A stretch of 64,000 nt of DNA from NCBI RefSeq assembly GCF_002160055.1, contig NZ_NFJV01000001.1, positions 248,001-312,000 on the forward strand. The letters run 5' to 3'. Shown piece by piece: positions 59,374-64,000 of this stretch. The stretch is from Mediterranea sp. An20 (GTDB lineage: Bacteria > Bacteroidota > Bacteroidia > Bacteroidales > Bacteroidaceae). The notes below the pieces were generated by a model. The model saw only the letters and a list, made by a program, of their open reading frames with translations, was not told where the DNA came from and ran no database searches. Numbering within the stretch: position 1 is the first letter of the stretch; every line of letters starts with the position of its first letter. The translations under genes and the position numbers were made by a program.

Positions 59374-60585
59374 TTACTGCTTTTCATGGAACACCACAAT
59401 CAAATCATTGGAATCTTCGTTCATAGTCTTATATAGTTCCATTACATCGGGATGCTTGCGGGCGTATGCATCCAACTCACCGTTGGCTTCCTTCTGCTCC
59501 ATTACTTTCTGTAACAAGTCATACGGAAGGCGGAAATAGCGTACATCTTGCTGCACGCCTATCTGATACATATATTCCAGAAGTGGCATTTCTGCATCCA
59601 ACAACACGTCATCCTTTATCTTTGTATAAGAACGGCTGGTCCATCGGTTCTTGTCAATCACATTCCAATGAAAAAGACCATCTTTGTACATGAATTTGGA
59701 CAGAATGAAACGTCGGCTTTCGTGTATGCTACGGTGTACCCAGATATACGAAGATTGCTTGCAGTGGTCTATAAACTCCATCACTGACGGATAATCGCTA
59801 AACAGTTCGCCATCGGGCATCGTGTATTCATTATCTTTAAATGAGATATAACCTTTCAAGTCATCTTCTCCCACCTCATAGATACCCCGCTGAAAGGTTT
59901 CATAAAAATAACATTTACCTTCCCGCTGATAAAGGACATTCGTTTGCCCTATCGAAAAGTAATCGTCCGCTTTTGCGTACAAGGGAATCCAAGCCTGCTC
60001 CATTTCTCCTTTGTTTGAATCATAGACGTATAATTTATAATCCCCTCCTTCAGGATTCGGCCTGCTATGATAAAAAGCGTATTTGCCATGCCCTAATACA
60101 GCGAAGTCTGTGAAACTTATCCCCATCGCAGGCAGCGGAATGCTTTCCAAATATTTTCCCTCTTTCAAAGAATAGCGCAGCAGCCTGTCTTCCCATACCA
60201 ACATATAGAGGATGTCATCAATAACCTTCCATGTAAGCAGCCCTGTCGTTTCATTCGGTCCCTGCCCGTTTTTCAGAAGCGTCTTTATGAAATTACCTTC
60301 CGCATCCAGCAGATGAAGCACGTCTTTGTCTATGGAAGTGGCCTGAACTATCCATAGGAAATCGTACGCCTCTATCTGTAACAAAGAAGACAGGATTATT
60401 CCTTTCGGTTCTATCAGTTCATAGCCATCCACTAAGTCGGAAAGCACAAGAGTCTCATCTTCCGGGATGATCTCCACCTCGTGGGGAGCCTCTATTTCGG
60501 GACGATATTGGCTAAGTGCATCTTTCTCGGCACAACTGCCAAACAGAAAAACAATCAAAAAGGTAAATAGTAGGTAACGCATCAT
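59374..60585 (-). CDS. 6-bladed beta-propeller lipoprotein
   Basis: 403 aa with lipobox LFGSC. The body has repeated beta-rich blocks of the 6-bladed propeller family (SLLQIEAYDFLWIVQATSIDKDVLHLLDAEGNFIKTLLKNGQGPNE and similar). Such lipoproteins are common in Bacteroides, often in several copies per genome, with unknown ligand. The upstream region holds three ACAGTGTACA boxes. It lies directly downstream of a TPR-HTH regulator on the same strand. Confidence 0.8.
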   Translation of the reverse strand: MMRYLLFTFLIVFLFGSCAEKDALSQYRPEIEAPHEVEIIPEDETLVLSDLVDGYELIEPKGIILSSLLQIEAYDFLWIVQATSIDKDVLHLLDAEGNFIKTLLKNGQGPNETTGLLTWKVIDDILYMLVWEDRLLRYSLKEGKYLESIPLPAMGISFTDFAVLGHGKYAFYHSRPNPEGGDYKLYVYDSNKGEMEQAWIPLYAKADDYFSIGQTNVLYQREGKCYFYETFQRGIYEVGEDDLKGYISFKDNEYTMPDGELFSDYPSVMEFIDHCKQSSYIWVHRSIHESRRFILSKFMYKDGLFHWNVIDKNRWTSRSYTKIKDDVLLDAEMPLLEYMYQIGVQQDVRYFRLPYDLLQKVMEQKEANGELDAYARKHPDVMELYKTMNEDSNDLIVVFHEKQ

Positions 60586-60890
60586 TGTGTTTGGTTTATT
60601 AAATCAGTAAAAAAATTTAGTTTGGTTTCGAAATAAACAAAAAATGGCTCTCAAAACGCCTTGTTTTACCCGCCTGCCAACATCTGTACCATGTGGATAT
60701 AGGTTTTCAGACAGATGGCACCTAACGCCAAACAAAGGGAACAAATCAAAACTTTCATACGCAAATCTTTTATTGTTTGTGACGCAAAGTAGAGCATTCT
60801 TATCCACACCGCCAAAGAAAACAGTGTACAAAACAGTGTACATTTTCTACGACAGTGTACAACACCGCGTACACGCACTGATTGACAGCC
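60586..60890. promoter_or_regulatory. Upstream region of the propeller gene with triple ACAGTGTACA boxes
   Basis: ACAGTGTACA occurs at 60821-60830, 60833-60842 and 60852-60861, and a GTACAC (its core inverted) follows at 60869-60874. The spacing is 12 and 19 bases start-to-start. The regularity suggests an operator or cooperative binding site for a regulator, possibly the product of the neighbouring TPR-HTH gene. No gene is seen in these 305 bases. Confidence 0.5.
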
Positions 60891-62639
60891 CTATAGCATG
60901 GCTATGATTTTGTCCCATTCGTGAGGTTCGCCCTTAACGCCATAAACTTTCTGATACATCCGCCGTCGTGCAGCCGTGATGCTTTCTTTGCCGTGTGCCG
61001 TCAGCGTACCGATGTCTGTGGGCCGGATGCCCAGTCTGATCAGCAGACAGATGTGATACTCATGCTCGCTGAAACGGGGATAAAGCCCATACAATTTTGA
61101 CTTGAAACCGGGAACAACACGCAACACTTCCTGCTCTATCCGTTCCCAATCTTCTGCCTTCAACTGTTTTTCACTGCCGTTGACAGCCGACAGACGAAGT
61201 TCCAGGTCTTTGCGCACATCCGACCCTTCCAACGCCGATGCCGTCTGCCGCCGCCATTCCAACGCCAGCTTCAACTGCTCATTGTCATGGAGCAACTGCC
61301 GTCTCTGCCATTCCAACTGCCTGCTGCCTGCTTCTTCCGCTTCCTGCAGCCGCCTCTCCAATTCTGCCACTTTCTGTTCGTTCTCCCAGATATACCGGCT
61401 GCTCTGTTTTTCTAATTCATCCCTGACGCGCTCGGCTTTCTCCAAACGTATGGTCAGTTGCAGATGTTTCCGGCGGACATACTGCACACGTGCCACTGCC
61501 CACGCCAGCAGCACGGCACACACACCCAAACCACCGTAAAACAGATACCGGTGCCGTCGCTGCTCTGCCTTCAGGCTCCGGTTCTCTTCCTCGCGCAGAT
61601 TATAATTGTAGAGCGCGTGCATTTGCCGGAGCGTTTCCCGGTCTTCCAACCGGTGTATGGAATCGTCATAAGCCTGGTATTGCACGAACCGGGTCCGGGC
61701 ACAATCCGCATCCTGCCGCTGCAGGGCCACCTGTGCCAAGGCAAAGCAGGCCGTCCTTTTGGCATATACCGTGCCGCTGTCGGCCAGCAGGGTCCAGTAA
61801 TAGACTGCAGAATCCGTTTTACCCGTACGGTAGCACCACTCCGCCGCCATCGTGTACAGCCCGCTCCGGCTTGCCCGGTGCGGACGCCGGAAAGCCCTCT
61901 GCAGGCAGGCTCCTGCCGAATCATACTGTTGGGTTTGCAGATACAGCCCCGCCAGTTGCCCTTCCGCCATGTCGGCCAGACCGGTCTGCCGGCTTGTCCG
62001 GGCCATCTCCACTGCCTGCCGCAGATGGTACAGGGCGCTGTCCGGACGACCCAGGCCCTGGTAGGATTTCCCGATGTCCCGCCACGCAAATATCAGCCCG
62101 ACGGTATCCTTCAGCGCCTTATCGCATTCATACGCTTTCCGGTACATCTCCAGCGCTTCCCGATACATTTTCTGGTAAGAGAACAGCGTCCCCATCTGGC
62201 TGTAGATTCTCTCAGCCAGCCTCTCCCCTCCCTGCGGGGGCAGGGCACGGGCCGCCTTCCCGAAATAGTCCAAAGCCTGCGGTGCATTCCCCAAGTCGCT
62301 GTACACCCGTCCGGCGTAATAATAAGCTTCGGGCAACAGAGCCTCGTCGCGGTGGTTTTCAAAATAGTCCACTACCATCCGGATTACGCTGTCCGACGTA
62401 TGCCTCACATACGCCTTGTCGGCAGCCTTCACCGCCAGCAGCCGGTAGCGCATCTGCACACGCTCAGGCATCAGCCGCACGCTGTCCGCCCATCCTGCCA
62501 GCCAGGCACAGGCACTGTCCGGACACGTTTCTGCCAGCGAATCTGCCTGCTGCAGCACACGCGGATAAGGCAGATGTCCGCAGGCACACAGACAACAGCA
62601 GAGAAAGGCGCTCAGGCATAAATAAGAGAATGTCTTCAT
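60891..62639 (-). CDS. TPR transmembrane regulator with C-terminal helix-turn-helix
   Basis: 582 aa from MKTFSYLCLSAFLCCCLCACG (62639); an earlier ATG at 62657 is possible. A lipobox-like LCAC is followed by TPR repeats (about 95-320, for example AYYYAGRVYSDLGNAPQALDYFGKAA), one membrane helix (YLFYGGLGVCAVLLAWAVARV), a long coiled coil, and a C-terminal DNA-binding-like region (SEHEYHICLLIRLGIRPTDIGTLTAHGKESITAARRRMYQKV). This suggests a periplasmic sensor joined to a cytoplasmic regulator. Likely controls the downstream propeller gene (inference). Confidence 0.8.
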   Translation of the reverse strand: MKTFSYLCLSAFLCCCLCACGHLPYPRVLQQADSLAETCPDSACAWLAGWADSVRLMPERVQMRYRLLAVKAADKAYVRHTSDSVIRMVVDYFENHRDEALLPEAYYYAGRVYSDLGNAPQALDYFGKAARALPPQGGERLAERIYSQMGTLFSYQKMYREALEMYRKAYECDKALKDTVGLIFAWRDIGKSYQGLGRPDSALYHLRQAVEMARTSRQTGLADMAEGQLAGLYLQTQQYDSAGACLQRAFRRPHRASRSGLYTMAAEWCYRTGKTDSAVYYWTLLADSGTVYAKRTACFALAQVALQRQDADCARTRFVQYQAYDDSIHRLEDRETLRQMHALYNYNLREEENRSLKAEQRRHRYLFYGGLGVCAVLLAWAVARVQYVRRKHLQLTIRLEKAERVRDELEKQSSRYIWENEQKVAELERRLQEAEEAGSRQLEWQRRQLLHDNEQLKLALEWRRQTASALEGSDVRKDLELRLSAVNGSEKQLKAEDWERIEQEVLRVVPGFKSKLYGLYPRFSEHEYHICLLIRLGIRPTDIGTLTAHGKESITAARRRMYQKVYGVKGEPHEWDKIIAML

Positions 62640-62914
62640 AAACAACTTGTTTTTCATTGAAGTGAGCAACCAGGTTAACGCTTTCCGGCGGTCTCCCCAC
62701 AGGCTGCACGAGACCAGGCCTGTGCAGAAGAGCATAACGGTTATGACAGTGAGTTTCATCCGGTAGTCCATCGCATTTTATGGTTACAGAGGTTTCCTAT
62801 TTGCATTGCAGACCTGCAAATTTACAAAAAAGAAGCGGAATCACAAGAACTTTCTCAACAATCTGCATTTTCCCGGCACGGCGACTTGCTTCCCTTTCCT
62901 TCACAGTTCCGCGA

Positions 62915-63230
62915 GAGCCTGCTTACAATTTATAACCCGCTCCGGCCGTTCCCTGTGAAATGAAGTGTTTTTATAAATGATTTCAGCCTATGTTTCACAG
63001 CATCCACTTGACATACAAAAGATTGATAATTTTCAAAAACCGATTTTTTATAAATGGAAAATGAGGTGCATTTCCGGTGCATTCCGCAGGAAAGAGATCT
63101 TACCGTCAAAGTAAGATCGACTGCTTTCACACCTTCACCGCCCCGCAAACCCCTACTGTACAAAGAATTGCTGTGAAAGATACATCCTTCACCCTGCTTT
63201 CACACATCCGGCGTGAAACATCGGCGAAAC
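62915..63230 (-). repeat. Dispersed repeat, copy 3, inverted (with 50-codon ORF)
   Basis: On the minus strand it reproduces both modules of copy 2 in order, at lower identity. The ORF at 63082-62930 starts with the same MHRKCT and keeps IYKKS.FENYQS and VKH, but its end diverges (FTGNGRSGL). The frame is open upstream to 63163. Confidence 0.7.
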
Positions 63231-63233
63231 CGG

Positions 63234-63321
63234 TTGGACAGATGCTTAGCGGTTTTCTCCTTATACTTTGAAAGCAGATTGCCGGGGGCTTGCAAGCAGG
63301 TTTCTTAGCAGGTGCCACGCC
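63234..63321. repeat. 22-bp array (minus-strand orientation)
   Basis: Units at 63234, 63256, 63278 and 63300. The unit at 63256-63277 is the reverse complement of CTGCTTTCAAAGTATAAGGAGA-type text, matching the unit at 40398. Confidence 0.6.
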
Positions 63322-63481
63322 TCTACCGGCGTGAACGAAGGTGTGAAAGATGCGTGAAGGCTCTATCTTTCACAGCAATCTACTGGGCAACAGCGGTGTA
63401 TGACGCCGTGAAGGCGTGAAGGCAGCTTGGGGCATTCCTTGTTGTGTGGTGAAGGAAAGGGGGGAGCATGGTATCACCCAA

Positions 63482-63601
63482 CCTGCATTTGAGGAAGCTA
63501 AACCTACATTTGAGAAGGTTAAACCTGCATTTGAGAAGGCTAAACCTGCATTTGAGAAGGCTAAACCTGCATTTGAGAAGGCTAAACCTGCATTTGAGCG
63601 A
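63482..63601 (+). repeat. 21-bp minisatellite
   Basis: Five full units plus a partial, starting at 63482, 63503, 63524, 63545, 63566 and 63587, of consensus CCTGCATTTGAGAAGGCTAA(A). Three are identical. The period is a multiple of three, so an ORF (63416-63634) runs through it encoding a KPAFEKA heptad, but nothing else supports that ORF as a gene. Confidence 0.85.
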
Positions 63602-63700
63602 AGGAACTTTGTGGCGCTGCGGCTCAGTGTTTAATATAAATTAAATCAGATTGATTATTTAATTATCAGGCAAGTTTCCTCTCCTTTCGGCTGAAATCAC

Positions 63701-63708
63701 TATCTTTG
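63701..63708 (+). promoter_or_regulatory. -7 box of the DUF2723 gene
   Basis: TATCTTTG, ending 71 bases before the ATG at 63780. Confidence 0.45.
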
Positions 63709-63779
63709 CGGCCGTATATGCCTGCGGCGCATGTCCGGAGACGAAAAAACGAAGAAAAAACAACAACCGATAAGACTGA

Positions 63780-64000
63780 ATGAAACAGTACAGAACCGTA
63801 AACAACCTGATGGGTTGGATTACCTTCCTCATCGCGGCAACGGTCTATTGCCTGACCATAGAACCGACTGCCAGCTTCTGGGATTGTCCCGAGTTCATCA
63901 CCACCGGCTACAAGCTGGAAGTGGGACACCCGCCCGGCGCACCCTTTTTCATGTTAGTGGCCAACCTGTTCTCGCAGTTTGCCTCCGACGCTTCCGAGGT
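63780..64000 (+). CDS. DUF2723 family membrane protein, N-terminal part
   Basis: The first 73 codons are present (MKQYRTVNNLMGWITFLIAA) and the frame runs off the right edge. FWDCPEFITTGYKLEVGHPPGAPFFML is the hallmark of DUF2723 proteins, large multi-pass proteins with a GT-C glycosyltransferase-like fold related to protein O-mannosyltransferases. The Asp-Cys-Pro-Glu motif likely includes the catalytic acidic residue. Confidence 0.88.
   Translation, partial: MKQYRTVNNLMGWITFLIAATVYCLTIEPTASFWDCPEFITTGYKLEVGHPPGAPFFMLVANLFSQFASDASE

Larger units (their letters stand above)
62640..63779. other. 1.1-kb repeat-rich intergenic region
   Basis: Holds the end of the longer frame of the TPR gene, copy 3 of the dispersed repeat (inverted), a 22-bp array (63234-63321), a diverged further module (63347-63432), a 21-bp minisatellite (63482-63601) and the promoter of the DUF2723 gene. 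No conventional gene is supported. Confidence 0.6.

Noticed and set aside
63482..63601. Possible CRISPR-like array
   Set aside because: Units are contiguous without spacers, the period is 21 and no cas gene is present; it is a minisatellite.
63416..63634. 72-aa KPAFEKA-repeat protein
   Set aside because: The frame exists only because the repeat length is a multiple of three; flanking residues show no signal, domain or promoter.

Overview
The window reads as chromosomal DNA from a fairly GC-rich member of the Bacteroidales (Bacteroides or a close relative). The evidence is the TAnnTTTG -7 promoter motif found repeatedly just upstream of start codons, outer-membrane proteins with carboxypeptidase-regulatory-like N-termini, BACON-like and 6-bladed beta-propeller lipoproteins, a DPP IV-type peptidase, the parE-coaD-S41 peptidase gene order, and a DUF2723 gene at the right edge. 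No rRNA, tRNA, CRISPR array or recognisable insertion sequence was found.

Layout. 1-7 kb is housekeeping: the end of frdB, dusB, a U32 protein, a thioesterase, dprA, a methyltransferase and a CDP-alcohol phosphatidyltransferase. 7-16.3 kb is a leftward operon: a GNAT-like protein, one ketosynthase, an ACP, two hotdog dehydratases, a CrtI-like FAD oxidoreductase, FabG, a thioesterase and an outer-membrane DUF5686 protein. It looks like a dedicated type II fatty-acid or aryl-polyene-like pathway and also holds two 44-codon ORFs. 16.7-24.5 kb has a TonB receptor with a secreted purple-acid-type phosphatase, a second GNAT paralogue and a GH36 alpha-galactosidase. 24.8-29.7 kb has parE, an intercalated RhuM/PLD-like gene, coaD and an S41 protease, followed by aqpZ. 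30.9-31.2 kb holds a promoter-to-terminator unit for an unidentified structured RNA. 31.3-36.7 kb is a rightward run of secreted, lipoprotein and membrane genes. 36.9-40 kb has an epimerase/PAP2 pair and a CDF transporter.

A DUF1016 nuclease (40.9-42.0 kb) sits between two direct copies of a ~240-bp repeat, with a third inverted copy at 63 kb. 42.6-55.1 kb is housekeeping again: rnr, ZnuA/ZnuC, mnmD, a DedA-type protein, purD, a DPP IV-type peptidase, a THUMP methyltransferase, cysE and a PNPOx-like protein. 55.5-64 kb has a Crp-family regulator, an acyltransferase, a GH9-like lipoprotein that has lost both catalytic motifs, a beta-propeller lipoprotein, a TPR-HTH transmembrane regulator, and the start of a DUF2723 gene.

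Two patterns cut across the window. One is a family of at least eight intergenic arrays built from degenerate 22-bp units. The other is a modular repeat containing a conserved 50-52 codon ORF. The most interesting items for follow-up are the ketosynthase operon with its micro-ORFs, the structured RNA at 30.95 kb, the RhuM/PLD insertion in the parE-coaD operon, the repeat-flanked nuclease, and the catalytically degenerate GH9 protein.
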